From positions 1 through 59,840 of the forward strand of contig JAGCCZ010000028.1 of NCBI GenBank assembly GCA_017651425.1: a DNA stretch of 59,840 bases, read 5' to 3'. Origin of the DNA: Bacteroidales bacterium (GTDB lineage: Bacteria; Bacteroidota; Bacteroidia; Bacteroidales; WCHB1-69). Below the pieces are notes generated by a model. It saw nothing but the letters and a program-made list of their open reading frames with translations. It was not told the origin of the DNA and searched no databases. The position numbers and the translations under genes were made by a program. Of this stretch, positions 48,221 through 58,100 are shown one piece after another. How positions within the stretch are numbered: the stretch's first letter is position 1; each line of letters starts with the position of its first letter.

Positions 48221-49426
48221 TCACTGTTCACTCACCCTCTCCAGCACCCGCACAATATCCTCCTCGCTGAACGTCATCGGGGCGGAGTAGTTGATGGAAT
48301 CCTTGGCTACCATACGGGTGAGTTCTTCGTAGTCGGACTCTTTCACGGGCAACGGCAATGTGTCAAGGCCGCAGGTGGCGATGAGGTCTTTGACGGCCTG
48401 CAGGAAGCGCTCGGCGGCCACGCGGTCGTCGGTGTGCATATCCGCCAATCCGCAATAGCGGGCCATCAGGGCATACTTCCTAAGGCATACTTCTTTCTGG
48501 TACTCCAGCACGGGCAGCATCATCAGCGTGATGGCCTGGCCGTGGGGGATGTGGTACTTGGCCCCGATGCTGTGTGCGAAAGCGTGCACATAGCCCGCCA
48601 GCTGCGTATTGATGGCGTTGCCGCCGTACATCGCGGCGCGGCACATCGCCAGCCGCGATTCGATATTCTCGGGCTCGCGCATGACGATGGGCAGATGATG
48701 CAGGATCAGCTTCACGCCTTCCAGGGAACGGTAGGCATCCTCCACATCGACCGTCACATCGCTCACCGTCCCTTCCACCACGTGGCTGAGGGCGTCCATC
48801 CCGCAGGCGGCGGTCACCATCTGCGGTGCATGGATGGTCAGTTCGCTGTCGAGGATCACGTGCGTCACATCCAGTCCGACGATGACGGTGGACCCTTTTG
48901 AGCCGCGAGTGCGGGTCACCACCGCACCCACGGTAATTTCCGCGCCTGTGCCGGCGGTGGAGGGCACCGTAATCATCGGCAGAGTTTTGCCCGGTGTAGC
49001 TAAAAATTTGAGCAACAAGGCTTTGGTTTTAAGCCGAGGCAACTTCACTCCGGCGGCAATCATCTTGCAGGTGTCCATCACCGAGCCGCCACCGAGGGCG
49101 ATCACACACTCAGCCTGGCACTCTGTAGCCATCGCACGGCCAGCGTCAATCAGCGCGATGTTGGGTTCAGAATTGATGTCTGCGAACATGGCACACTCCA
49201 CCCCGGCCTCTTCCAGCGACTGCACAATCTTCTGTTCGTAGCCGAGCTTATGCAGCGTTTGGTCAGTCACCAACAGCACCTGCTTATAGCCAAGCCCCCT
49301 ACACACGGCGCCGATCTGTGCCCGAGCACCGTGGCCTTCCAACACTTGCGGCTCCGGCAGCGGAACATGGTGAATCACCTTGCCCGGCAGCCTGTGTATT
49401 TGTTTCCTGAATTGATAAGTATCCAT
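48221..49426 (-). CDS. Iron-containing alcohol dehydrogenase
   Basis: A 401-residue group III (Fe-ADH) dehydrogenase. The NAD(P) site is ECVIALGGGSVMDTCKMIA near 106-124 (GGGSxxD). The TVPSTAGTGAEIT segment is near 153. Metal ligands fit ILDSELTIHAP.. (D near 192), MDALSHVVEG (H near 213), VHAFAHSIGAKYHIPHG (H near 283 and 293). The fold and motifs are shared by butanol, lactaldehyde and 1,3-propanediol dehydrogenases, so the substrate is open. Transcribed alone with a -7 box 35 bases upstream. Confidence 0.93.
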   Translation of the reverse strand: MDTYQFRKQIHRLPGKVIHHVPLPEPQVLEGHGARAQIGAVCRGLGYKQVLLVTDQTLHKLGYEQKIVQSLEEAGVECAMFADINSEPNIALIDAGRAMATECQAECVIALGGGSVMDTCKMIAAGVKLPRLKTKALLLKFLATPGKTLPMITVPSTAGTGAEITVGAVVTRTRGSKGSTVIVGLDVTHVILDSELTIHAPQMVTAACGMDALSHVVEGTVSDVTVDVEDAYRSLEGVKLILHHLPIVMREPENIESRLAMCRAAMYGGNAINTQLAGYVHAFAHSIGAKYHIPHGQAITLMMLPVLEYQKEVCLRKYALMARYCGLADMHTDDRVAAERFLQAVKDLIATCGLDTLPLPVKESDYEELTRMVAKDSINYSAPMTFSEEDIVRVLERVSEQ

Positions 49427-49460
49427 AGACAGTCACAATTATTTGCACAAAAAACATTTG

Positions 49461-49468
49461 CAAACATA
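49461..49468 (-). promoter_or_regulatory. -7 box for the Fe-alcohol dehydrogenase gene
   Basis: TATGTTTG on the minus strand, 35 bases before the ATG. Confidence 0.55.
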
Positions 49469-49516
49469 CAAAAAAAACGAATCCATAACAGGCCATGCGG
49501 CAAAGCATAAATTCTG

Positions 49517-49524
49517 TATTTTTG
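49517..49524 (+). promoter_or_regulatory. -7 box for the RsmI-like gene
   Basis: TATTTTTG, 95 bases before the ATG at 49619. The leader contains AACCGCAAAACG-type direct repeats before the start codon. Confidence 0.6.
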
Positions 49525-49618
49525 CAGCTCTTAAAAACAGGCACTCGCGGTTCTCGATTTGCGACATTGCAAGCGCACAACCGCAAAACGTAAACCATAA
49601 ACCGCAAAACGCAAAAAC

Positions 49619-50335
49619 ATGACCGGCAAACTATACCTCCTCCCCACATCCATTGCCGAAGGCCCTTTCAACCAGTTTTTCCCAGCCTTCAATGCGGAGA
49701 TTATCAACCAGATCGACTATTACATTGTCGAGGAGCTGCGCACGGCGCGCCGTTTCCTTCGATACGCAGGCATCAACAAGCGCATTGACGAGCTGACTTT
49801 CTTCGAGCTGAACGAACACACTCAGGGTGTGGAGCTGAACGAGTACCTGCAGCCATGCCTTGACGGGCGCAACGTGGGACTGATGTCAGAGGCAGGCATC
49901 CCCTGCGTGGCCGACCCTGGCAATGTGGCCGTCGCCAAGGCGCATCAGCTCGACATCCCCGTGGTGCCACTTGTCGGTCCGAGCTCACTTTTCCTGGCCC
50001 TCATGGGCAGCGGCCTCAACGGACAGAGCTTCACCTTCCACGGATACCTGCCTGTTAATCCTGGCGACCGCGAGCGACGCATCCGGGCCCTTGAAGCCGA
50101 CGCCATCAAGACGGGCCGGACGCAGATGTTCATCGAGACTCCCTACCGCAACCGCCGTATGATCGATTCCATCTGCCGGGTCTGCCAACCGGCCACGCGT
50201 CTCTGCATTGCGGCGAACCTGACTGCGGCAGACCAGTTGCTCAAGACGCAATCCATCGCCAAATGGCGCAAGTATTTCAGCGACGAGAAGAACCTGATGG
50301 GCAAGCAGCCGTGTATTTTTCTGATCGGGAAGTGA
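49619..50335 (+). CDS. RsmI-like SAM-dependent methyltransferase
   Basis: A 238-residue protein of the tetrapyrrole methylase fold, close to RsmI (16S rRNA 2'-O-methyltransferase). Features: GKLYLLPTSIAEG at the start, GRNVGLMSEAGIPCVADPGNVAVAKAHQLDIPVVPLVGPSSLFLALMGSG near 81-131 (the SAM pocket), and IETPYRNRRM near 176 (RsmI: 'ETPYRn.r'). It is shorter than canonical RsmI (about 280) and may be the second paralogue found in many Bacteroidota. rRNA methylation is therefore probable but not certain. tRNA genes follow 56 bases later behind a separate promoter. Confidence 0.88.
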   Translation: MTGKLYLLPTSIAEGPFNQFFPAFNAEIINQIDYYIVEELRTARRFLRYAGINKRIDELTFFELNEHTQGVELNEYLQPCLDGRNVGLMSEAGIPCVADPGNVAVAKAHQLDIPVVPLVGPSSLFLALMGSGLNGQSFTFHGYLPVNPGDRERRIRALEADAIKTGRTQMFIETPYRNRRMIDSICRVCQPATRLCIAANLTAADQLLKTQSIAKWRKYFSDEKNLMGKQPCIFLIGK

Positions 50336-50352
50336 GGATATTGAAATTTTTG

Positions 50353-50360
50353 TATTTTTG
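50353..50360 (+). promoter_or_regulatory. -7 box for the tRNA-Leu/tRNA-Gly unit
   Basis: TATTTTTG, 31 bases before tRNA-Leu. Confidence 0.65.
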
Positions 50361-50391
50361 CAGCCTCAAAAAAAGAGACGTTCTTTGAGAG

Positions 50392-50475
50392 GCCGAAGTG
50401 GTGGAATGGTAGACACGAGGGACTTAAAATCCCTTGCCCATTGCGGGCGTGTGGGTTCAAGTCCCACCTTCGGTA
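50392..50475 (+). tRNA. tRNA-Leu (anticodon TAA)
   Basis: An 84-base tRNA with a long variable arm. Acceptor GCCGAAG/CTTCGGT (G-T at position 1-72), discriminator A, anticodon stem AGGGA/TCCCT with loop CTTAAAA, T arm GTGGG-TTCAAGT-CCCAC. No encoded CCA. Confidence 0.96.
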
Positions 50476-50480
50476 CGCAA

Positions 50481-50553
50481 GCGGAAGTAGCTCAGTTGGT
50501 AGAGCACAACCTTGCCAAGGTTGGGGTCGCGAGTTCGAGTCTCGTTTTCCGCT
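50481..50553 (+). tRNA. tRNA-Gly (anticodon GCC)
   Basis: A 73-base tRNA 5 bases after tRNA-Leu. Acceptor GCGGAAG/TTTCCGC, discriminator T, anticodon stem CAACC/GGTTG with loop TTGCCAA, T arm GCGAG-TTCGAGT-CTCGT. Confidence 0.96.
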
Positions 50554-50554
50554 C

Positions 50555-50592
50555 AAAGTAGAGACGCGGCGCGCCGCGTCTCTACTTTTTTT
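50555..50592 (+). terminator. Long perfect palindrome acting as tRNA terminator
   Basis: A 28-base perfect palindrome fills 50558-50585 (arm GTAGAGACGCGGCG and its complement). It is extended by AAA/TTT and followed by a T run. One arm's 13-base core recurs at 18640-18652, so it is probably a dispersed repeat that serves here as a terminator. Confidence 0.85.
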
Positions 50593-50604
50593 AGAAAGGC
50601 GCCG

Positions 50605-51660
50605 TCACCCTTTGATCACGGCAATGGGCGTTAACGCCACCTTGATTTTCACCAGATCAATCTGATTCTCCATCACTTTGTCAATGTCCTTGTAAGCGGT
50701 GGAGGCCTCTTCCAAATCTTTTTGTGCGCGAATACCGTGTACAATGTTCAGTGCATCCAATTTGGCGATCTCCGTCTTCAGCGACAGGGTGTTGACCGCT
50801 TCCGTACGACTCATGCAACGACCGGCACCATGTGAAGAGCTGAGGAAGCTGTCGGGATTGCCCAAGCCTTCCACGATGTAGGAACGGGTGCCTTGTGAGC
50901 CGGGAATAATGCCGACCACCCCTTCAGCGGCGCGCACCGCCCCCTTGCGGTGTACAATGACGTTTTTGTCGAAATGGTGCTCCCATGCCGCATAGTTGTG
51001 CGCAATGTTGATCATCGGCTCAAACTGCACATCGGGGAACGTGTCGGCAATCACCTCCTGAATCCATTGCATCATCAAACTGCGGTTGGCCAGGGCAAAG
51101 TCAACACAGTATTGCATCTCCGTCCAATATTGACTGAATTCCGGCACGCCGACGGGCAGAAACGCCAGATCCATGCTCGCGTCCACACTTGAGAACCATT
51201 TCTGGTTCAAGTTTTTGGCAAGAGTTGCGTAATAGTCACAAACCTGCTTGCCTATATTACGGCTGCCGCTGTGCAACATAATCCACAGATAGCCTTCCTC
51301 ATCACGCTGGAATTCGATAAAGTGGTTGCCGCCACCCAAAGTGCCAATCTGCTTCAGGGCAGCCACATACTGCCTTTTCACCACAGTGGTGCTTTCAATA
51401 TCGTAGCCTTCCGGCATCAACGACTCATCCTGGGCCGTCTTGTGGTGCTCCATTCCCAAAGGTATGCGTTTGCGCACGCCACGCATCAGTTTTTTGCGCA
51501 GCACCTCATCAGGAATGTCAACCATCGGCTGATTGGTCTTGACGGCGCACATTCCACAACCGATGTCCACTCATACTGCGTTGGGGATCACAACATTGTT
51601 AGTGGCCAACAGGCTTCGGGAAATCCATTTGCACGCGGCGAAACCGGGATGCGGGGAGGA
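50605..51660 (-). pseudogene. rtcB: RtcB-type RNA ligase, 5' part decayed
   Basis: The last 322 codons (51570 down to 50605) are intact: VDIGCGMCAVKTN, GGGNHFIEF, INIAHNYA and the guanylylated-histidine loop SSSHGAGRCMSR. They would have the metal and nucleotidyl residues of RtcB, the 2',3'-cyclic-phosphate/5'-OH RNA ligase. Directly upstream the frame reads ATNNVVIPNAV, then TGA, then VDIGCG; homologues have Gly (GGA) at the stop. Further upstream the GFP.IGGVLAT and PD.HPGF pieces survive only as scraps in shifted frames, and about 70 N-terminal residues are missing. A GTG at 51570 could start a shortened protein. I judge it a pseudogene, though a sequencing error is possible. Confidence 0.75.
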
Positions 51661-51686
51661 TTAGCAATCTGGAATTATCGGTTTCT

Positions 51687-51731
51687 GCTACTCGCAATTG
51701 TTTTCTCGCACGGGGAAAATGACTATCTTTG
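51687..51731 (+). promoter_or_regulatory. Promoter with GCTACTCGCAA box, copy 1
   Basis: GCTACTCGCAATT at 51687-51699, then TATCTTTG at 51724-51731, start-to-start 37 bases, followed by CCGCGTAAAA. The same arrangement occurs at 58656 and 59390. It drives the deoxyribonucleotidase-like gene and lies against the rtcB remnant. Confidence 0.7.
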
Positions 51732-51754
51732 CCGCGTAAAACTCACAATAGAAG

Positions 51755-52228
51755 ATGAAAAAAATACTCTTTTTCGACATGGACGACGTCCTCGTCGATT
51801 TCCAGTCGGGTATCGACCGTCTGGACGAAGCCACCCAACAGACCTACGAAGGCAACCTCGATGATGTGCCGGGCATCTTCGCCCTGATGGATCCGATACC
51901 AGGCGCCATTGAGGCCGTGCACAAACTTGCCGAGAAGTACGATGTCTATATCCTCTCCACCGCCCCGTGGAAGAACCCTACGGCTTGCAACGACAAACTA
52001 CAATGGGTAAAGGATCATTTTGGCGGCGAAGAGGGCGATGTGTTCTTCAAACGCGTCATCTTCACGCACCACAAGGATCTCTGCCACGGCGACTACCTCA
52101 TCGATGACCGTCCCCACAAGAACGGCGTTGACCAATTCACCGGCGAGGTACTGCACTTCGACACCAAAGACCCTGCAGCACGCTTCCACAGCTGGAATGA
52201 GGTGGTGACGTATCTGATGGGAAAGTGA
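51755..52228 (+). CDS. 5'(3')-deoxyribonucleotidase-like HAD protein (NT5C type)
   Basis: A 157-residue HAD protein: motif I KKILFFDMDDVLVDFQSG at 2-19 (DMDDVLVD is the mark of the NT5C/mdN family), motif II VYILSTAPWKNP near 68, a lysine-containing KRVIFTHHKDLCHGDYLIDDRPHKNG near 99-124 with motif IV LIDDR. The family dephosphorylates deoxyribonucleoside monophosphates such as dUMP and dTMP. The protein is small, with a short cap, which is normal for bacterial members. It has a GCTACTCGCAA-type promoter, and a 60-base hairpin repeat follows 27 bases after the stop. Confidence 0.92.
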   Translation: MKKILFFDMDDVLVDFQSGIDRLDEATQQTYEGNLDDVPGIFALMDPIPGAIEAVHKLAEKYDVYILSTAPWKNPTACNDKLQWVKDHFGGEEGDVFFKRVIFTHHKDLCHGDYLIDDRPHKNGVDQFTGEVLHFDTKDPAARFHSWNEVVTYLMGK

Positions 52229-52255
52229 ACAGTCTGACGTTGTGGATTTCCAACA

Positions 52256-52315
52256 CCGTTCCCGCAAGAAGGCGGATGGGATGTAAGAATCCTCTTTGAC
52301 AGTTTGCGGGGACGG
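52256..52315. repeat. 60-base hairpin repeat, copy 1
   Basis: Exactly 60 bases, matching 59323-59382 at 48 of 60 positions by eye. The ends CCGTTCCCGCAA and TTGCGGGGACGG pair almost perfectly. It lies between the deoxyribonucleotidase-like gene and the AddB-like gene and overlaps the latter's -33 region. No T run follows this copy. Confidence 0.75.
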
Positions 52316-52332
52316 ATTATTTTGTATATTTG
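52303..52332 (+). promoter_or_regulatory. Promoter of the AddAB-like operon
   Basis: TTTG at 52303-52306, inside the hairpin repeat's 3' arm; 18-base spacer; TATATTTG at 52325-52332, 28 bases before the ATG at 52361. Confidence 0.7.
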
Positions 52333-52360
52333 CAGATTCAAAATAGTCAAATCTAATTGT

Positions 52361-55177
52361 ATGCTTAAACTTATATTCAGTCCCTATTACGACGGGAATT
52401 GCTACGCGGGGAACTCCGCGGAAGAACAATGTGTGCTCGGCACCAAGTATGTCGGGCCGCTCGGACTGCTCGACGAACTGGAGTTGCGGGCGGGAATGAG
52501 CCGCGGGGAGACCTCTCCCATGCAACGCGCCATCGCCTACTGCAACGCCATCCATCAAGTCTTGGACAGCAAGCCTTCTCCAAAACCATTCTACCAACAG
52601 TCGTTCGAGAACGACCCGTTGGGCGTGGCCCAGCAGCTGCTCCGCTGGCGCGATGCGTTGTGCATGGCGGGGTGGGACCAGAACACCCTAATTCCTTCCA
52701 CACTTTCCGCCGATGGCAAAAATCGTCTGGAGGATTTGCAGGCGATAGAGGAATACTTTAAAAGTATCGGTATCGGCGAGCGGTGGCACCAACTGCTGAA
52801 TGCCGATTTAGCCACCTTGCTCCCTGAGGATTTGAAAATCAAGGTGGATATGAAGATGGACCTGCTGCCGCCCGTTATCCGCAAGGTGCTGGAAAAAACC
52901 AATAGGGCTCAAGAATCTGAGGCTGTCGCAAATCTTGGTGACAAGACCCTTAGCGACTTTGCCAGCAAGTTCACCCTCTACCAGTTCCCTGAGCAAAACG
53001 ACGCATACCAGTGGGCGGCAACACAGCCAGAACCCACTTCCTACGTTTTCATCAATGAAGACAACTTCACCTTCAACCAGGTGCTGAAATCTGTGGGGGA
53101 GCCGTTGGTGGCGGCTTCTATTCAAGGCTCGGTGCCGGAAATGTCGCAGCTGTTGAAGTTGGGTATTGCCCTCTTCCGCCAGCCGGTCAATCTGACGCAC
53201 CTGACCAGCTACCTCAACATTTTCCGCCACCCTATCCAGTGGCAAACCCGGAGCGACTTGCGCTACAAAATCCAAAAGGATGGCGGATTCAAAAGTGTGA
53301 CGGACGGCAAGGGGAATCTAATTTCCTTCACCGATCCAACCATCAATGATACCGTGTCCGACCCGAATTTATGGGGAATGTGGGAGAAATCGTATCTTCA
53401 CGACAACAATGTCCAGACCCAGACTGCAGATGTGACTGCTTTTTGTGACGCTCTGCTGACATGGCTGAAGAAGGCCAAACAGGTGGCCGCCATTGAGTTG
53501 GACAACAATCCCAATTTGGGGGTGCAACTCAGTTCTCAACTGGCGGTGTTAGAAAATCATACCCAAGCCCTGAAAGCTTACCTCAACGGTAAAACAGACA
53601 TCAGCAACGACGAACTCGACAAGGTGGTTGCCTCCATCTGCCAAGGCGATTCGATACAGACCGACTACGGCCGTCTCGGCTCTTGCGATATACTGAAGGA
53701 TCTCAAAGGTCTGGCCGTGAATGGAAAGACCGTGATATGGATGGATTGCGTGCGCAAGCCGCGTCCGAGATACGCGTACGCCTTTCTGAATCCCGCCGAT
53801 ATTAAGTTGCTTCAAGCGAAAGATCTATTGATCCCAGATGCTTCCTTGGAAATGCAGGCCTCCGACTTCGCCGAAAAGTTGGCCGTGAGCCGTGCCAAGA
53901 CAATCATCGCGCTAATGCCCCAACGCAAGGACGGCGAACGCACCGAGGAGAACCTGATCATCACCGAACTGCGGGCACTTGATCCTTCTACACCTATCAA
54001 TAGTGGAAAAAAAGTCAAACTTCCCGCTAAAGACACAACGAGTTTTACCCCGAAAGACATTGCACCGCAAGAGGTTGAGTACAAACTTCGCAACAATAAA
54101 CTCCTTGAAAATATCGACAAACCGGATCCCAAAGCAACCACCGACATGCCTTCTTCCCATACAGCAGGTTACCAACGCGAACACGAAAGCTACTCCAGCT
54201 TGTCGCAGCTCATCGACTATCCTTTTGACTATCTGCTAGGATATATTTTCAACCTAAAGGAGGACGATAGCAGCAATCTCTCGTTAATAGAAGGTAATGT
54301 GGCTCATGAAGTTATCAGTAAACTGGTAGAAAAATCCACCAAAAACGATATCATTGACACCAATAAATTCATAGCCTTATGCAAGAAGAAATCTGGTGTG
54401 AAAAAACTCATCGAAAAGACGATTAAGAATAGGGGTGTAGAATTGTTACTACCTGAAAATCAGATGGAGAAGAACTCCTTTGTTCGCACGCTATCCCAAC
54501 ACAGCATTCCCACCTTGGCCAAAATCATCGAAGAAAACAATTTGGAAGTTGAGGGCAGCGAAAAGGAGATCATCAAAACCTTAAAAGATTCCCACGGAAA
54601 TCCTGTTTTCAATCTGAAATCCGTCATCGACCTTGTCTTGAAAAAGACAGAGAAAGGACAACCGACAAAATACTATATCTTCGATTTCAAATGGACCACC
54701 AAACCCAAAGACAGAAAAGAGGAATTGGAAGAATGTAAAGAGTTGCAACTGGCTTTGTATAAGAGGATTCTTGAGGAAGTGCATAGTACTGGATGTGTGG
54801 AAATGTATGGATACTATCTGCTCAAGCAGACAAAACTGCTCACCACCTATCCTTATATGTTATCGAATGCCGCCATTGAAGTTGTCAAGCAGAAAAAATC
54901 CTATAATCTTTTCGATCAGGCGGTGGAATCCTACCGGGAACGCATCAAGAATCTGAAGGATGGGTTCATAGAGGAAGGGGAAGATAAGCTCGGTCCAGAT
55001 TTCTTGGACACACAATTCATCATCGCCTGCCTTTCGGATTTTGTTGCCAACAACCCGAACAAGAATTTCTATCTCAACAATGGGTTAGTTATGAGCACGC
55101 AAAATTTAGGACAGATGAACAGTACCAACAAAAAGGTTTCATACAATTATGCAGTATTAAAGAACAGAATCAAGTAA
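52361..55177 (+). CDS. AddB-like PD-(D/E)XK nuclease subunit without Walker A
   Basis: A 938-residue protein starting MLKLIFSPYYDGNCYAGN (ATG at 52361). The C-terminal third carries a RecB-family nuclease: SYSSLSQLIDYPFDYLLGY near 608, the histidine in EGNVAHEVISKL near 643, and the catalytic SVIDLVLKK...YYIFDFKW near 750-775 (D...DxK). AddB proteins normally begin with a Walker A and frame the nuclease by four Fe-S cysteines; here the N-terminus has no GxxxxGKT, and the 'CPF' cysteine is replaced (YPF). The middle 500 residues are unassigned. It pairs with the AddA-like gene 4 bases downstream, so it is probably the partner in a double-strand-break repair or foreign-DNA-degrading complex. 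Confidence 0.82.
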   Translation: MLKLIFSPYYDGNCYAGNSAEEQCVLGTKYVGPLGLLDELELRAGMSRGETSPMQRAIAYCNAIHQVLDSKPSPKPFYQQSFENDPLGVAQQLLRWRDALCMAGWDQNTLIPSTLSADGKNRLEDLQAIEEYFKSIGIGERWHQLLNADLATLLPEDLKIKVDMKMDLLPPVIRKVLEKTNRAQESEAVANLGDKTLSDFASKFTLYQFPEQNDAYQWAATQPEPTSYVFINEDNFTFNQVLKSVGEPLVAASIQGSVPEMSQLLKLGIALFRQPVNLTHLTSYLNIFRHPIQWQTRSDLRYKIQKDGGFKSVTDGKGNLISFTDPTINDTVSDPNLWGMWEKSYLHDNNVQTQTADVTAFCDALLTWLKKAKQVAAIELDNNPNLGVQLSSQLAVLENHTQALKAYLNGKTDISNDELDKVVASICQGDSIQTDYGRLGSCDILKDLKGLAVNGKTVIWMDCVRKPRPRYAYAFLNPADIKLLQAKDLLIPDASLEMQASDFAEKLAVSRAKTIIALMPQRKDGERTEENLIITELRALDPSTPINSGKKVKLPAKDTTSFTPKDIAPQEVEYKLRNNKLLENIDKPDPKATTDMPSSHTAGYQREHESYSSLSQLIDYPFDYLLGYIFNLKEDDSSNLSLIEGNVAHEVISKLVEKSTKNDIIDTNKFIALCKKKSGVKKLIEKTIKNRGVELLLPENQMEKNSFVRTLSQHSIPTLAKIIEENNLEVEGSEKEIIKTLKDSHGNPVFNLKSVIDLVLKKTEKGQPTKYYIFDFKWTTKPKDRKEELEECKELQLALYKRILEEVHSTGCVEMYGYYLLKQTKLLTTYPYMLSNAAIEVVKQKKSYNLFDQAVESYRERIKNLKDGFIEEGEDKLGPDFLDTQFIIACLSDFVANNPNKNFYLNNGLVMSTQNLGQMNSTNKKVSYNYAVLKNRIK

Positions 55178-55181
55178 GGCT

Positions 55182-58100
55182 ATGGAAAGAGTACATTATA
55201 TCAATGCCGGCGCGGGAGCCGGAAAAACCACTACGTTAGTCAAGGAATTAAGAAGAATACTTACGGAAAAGGATGCCAATGAGAACTATATTTGCCAACC
55301 TTCAGAAATCATCCTGACCACCTACACCAAGGCGGCAGCCAAGGAATTCAGGGAAAAGACATTCAAGAAATTGTTGGAAACCCCTGCGGCACTTGATGTG
55401 GCCAAAATCCTCGACACCGCCACCATTGGCACGGTTCACTCCGTGGCACAACAGTATCTCCAACGCTACTGGTCGCTGCTCGGCTACTCCGGTCAGTTCA
55501 ACGTGATGACAGACCAAGACAAGAAAAACTACATCGATCGCTCTTTGCGGGAGTCGGTGAATGAACGGGATATACAGTTTTTCAAAGAATATGCTGCTTA
55601 TTTTGAGATAAAAAACAATAAGAACAAAACCAACGAAAATTTTTGGAAAGAGTATGTCAAGGAAATCATTTCCAAAATGCACGCTTACAACATTGCGGCA
55701 GCCGATCTGACAAAATACAGCAAGAAATCCTGTACGGTAGTTAAGCGGTTATTCAATGCACAATTCGATGGAACACTATTTGCTGTTAAAGCCAGTGTCT
55801 ATTACAATTATTTGGATGACAGACGGCAAGATATGAAGGCAAAAAGGCCTTCTGAGGCAAAGAAAGCCATAAATAAAATGAATCTGTATGACAATATCGT
55901 CGCCATTCCCAAACCTGGGAAAGCTGATATTGAAGATTTTTTGTCAAGTGAATTTTTTAAAGGTAAGATCGATGACAAGAATCCTAATTGTAAAAATATT
56001 GAACAAAGTCGGAAATCTGTCAAAGAGTATCTTGAGTCTTTGCTCTTTTTCAATCCTACCAAAGGCAAAAAAGTTCAAGAATGTATCAAGCGCATCTTCA
56101 AAATTGCAAGTCAATGGTCTACCAAGTTTGACAACTACAAACGCGAGAACAACCTGTTGGATTTTGACGACTTGGAAGCTAAATTCTTGGAATTGCTTGA
56201 CATCGATGCCGTTAAAGAGGATATAAAGAGCAGTGTAAAATACTTGTTCGTGGACGAGTTCCAGGATTCGAACCCCATACAGCTTGAAATCTTCCAGAAA
56301 TTGTCCGAGTTGGTGCAAATCAGAAGCTACTGGGTGGGCGACCCCAAGCAGGCCATCTACGGCTTCCGTGGCAGCGACTCATCGCTGACCACCCAACTTC
56401 TGAAAAAAATTCCAAAGCCCGAACTGAAGAAAGACGACAACTATGTATTTAAGCAGAACGGCGACCAATGTACCGCAGAACTCATCAAAACCTCGTGGCG
56501 TTCCATCAAAAGTTTAGTGCAATTGTCGAACGAGGTTTTCAAACGCTCCTTCAAAGAAGGTGTTCCGTCTGAGCGCATTAAGCAAGTGCCATTAGGGTAT
56601 TTACGGAAAGGAGGGAAAATCAAGAAACCTATCCAACATTGGCATTGTGGAAAAGATAAATATGATGCATTAGCTACGCGTGTGGCCGAAATCCTGAACG
56701 GAAAATGCGGAACCATTCCAGGCGTTTACAAAGAAGAATATCCTGAGAAGAAAAAGCTCGTGAAAATCGTTCCCTCCGATATTGCCATACTTACCTCTAT
56801 GAACGATACCTGTGCAGATATTGCGGAAGCGCTCCGGAAAAAGAACATTCCCGTGGCCTTGGCCGAAACCGAAATTCGAGACAAAGCCGAGGTGAAGCTT
56901 GTACTCGCTTTGCTGAAGTATGTGGCGAACAAAAACCGCAAATATGCCAAGATTGAATTGGCTAAGCTTTTGGAGAACAAAAAAATAGGAACCATCCTGA
57001 AGGAAATCGTCAAAGACCGATACGATTTCTATCCCAACCGCGATGAAAAAGATATGGAAAGCCACTCTGCCACCACTACTGTCAGTAAAGATCCTGACAA
57101 GTTCTTCGCCATGTTGGACGATAAGCTGAACGGGTTGCGCGGCCTCAACATCAGTGCCATTGTCAAGGGGATTATTGCCGTGTTGGATTTGCGCAATGTC
57201 GTGGCCAAGTGGAAGATGGCTGACATCCGCCGCGAAAATCTGGATATGCTCATTAAAAAGGCTTCCGATTTCGAACGCACCACCGCGCATACTCCCAATA
57301 GCGCCACCGTTTCCGATTTCATCGCCTATATGCAAAACCCCGATATTGACGCACAGTTAGACCAAAGTGCCGATGGTGTGAAAGTGGCCACCTATCACAA
57401 ATCCAAAGGGTTGCAGTGGAAAATCGTCATCCTCGACTCTTTGACCCAAGATGATTTGGATAACAAAAAATTTGTTAAGAACAATTGGTTCGGCTTGAAT
57501 CTGAAAGGCGGTTACAATGCCGCCCAATTGCAGCTCATACCCTCTATCGGGAATATCAATGACTCGATGTCTGAAATAGTTGAGGATTTGAAAAATAAAA
57601 AAGGCGACAACGGCAACTATAACTTGCAACACGGCAAGGTGGAAGGAGAACTCAAACGCTTGCTTTATGTGGGTGTCACCCGTGCCCGCGACTACCTTGT
57701 CACCATTTCCACGGATGACAAACCGCTCAAGTGGGTGCAGAACGTGCGGCAGGACACATTGCCCAGCAAGACGGCCGTGCTGGAAGACATCGCCAACCAG
57801 ACCTCCTGTTCTTTCATAGACTTGTGGGGCGTACCCAAACATTTGGCCTGGTACGAACAAATCTCCAATGATCCGACTGTCACGTACAAGAAGCCATCGG
57901 CCAAAGCCACCAGACTCAAAGAGGTGCCGATGAACCAAGTGACCGAACACAAGCGCATCTCCCCCAGCAAACTCAAGGAGAAGTGTGAAAATATGACTCC
58001 AAAGATAGTGGAGGATTTCAAGTTTACGGGGATTAAACACGGTAGTATTGAGGAGAAGGATTATGCTGCTTTCGGTACCTGCATACACAACTACTTCGCC

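Noticed and set aside
51571..51573. TGA read as glycine (alternative genetic code) in rtcB
   Set aside because: Several well-defined genes here end at TGA, for example the deoxyribonucleotidase-like gene and threonine-rich membrane proteins, so TGA is a normal stop; the neighbouring frameshifts also point to decay.
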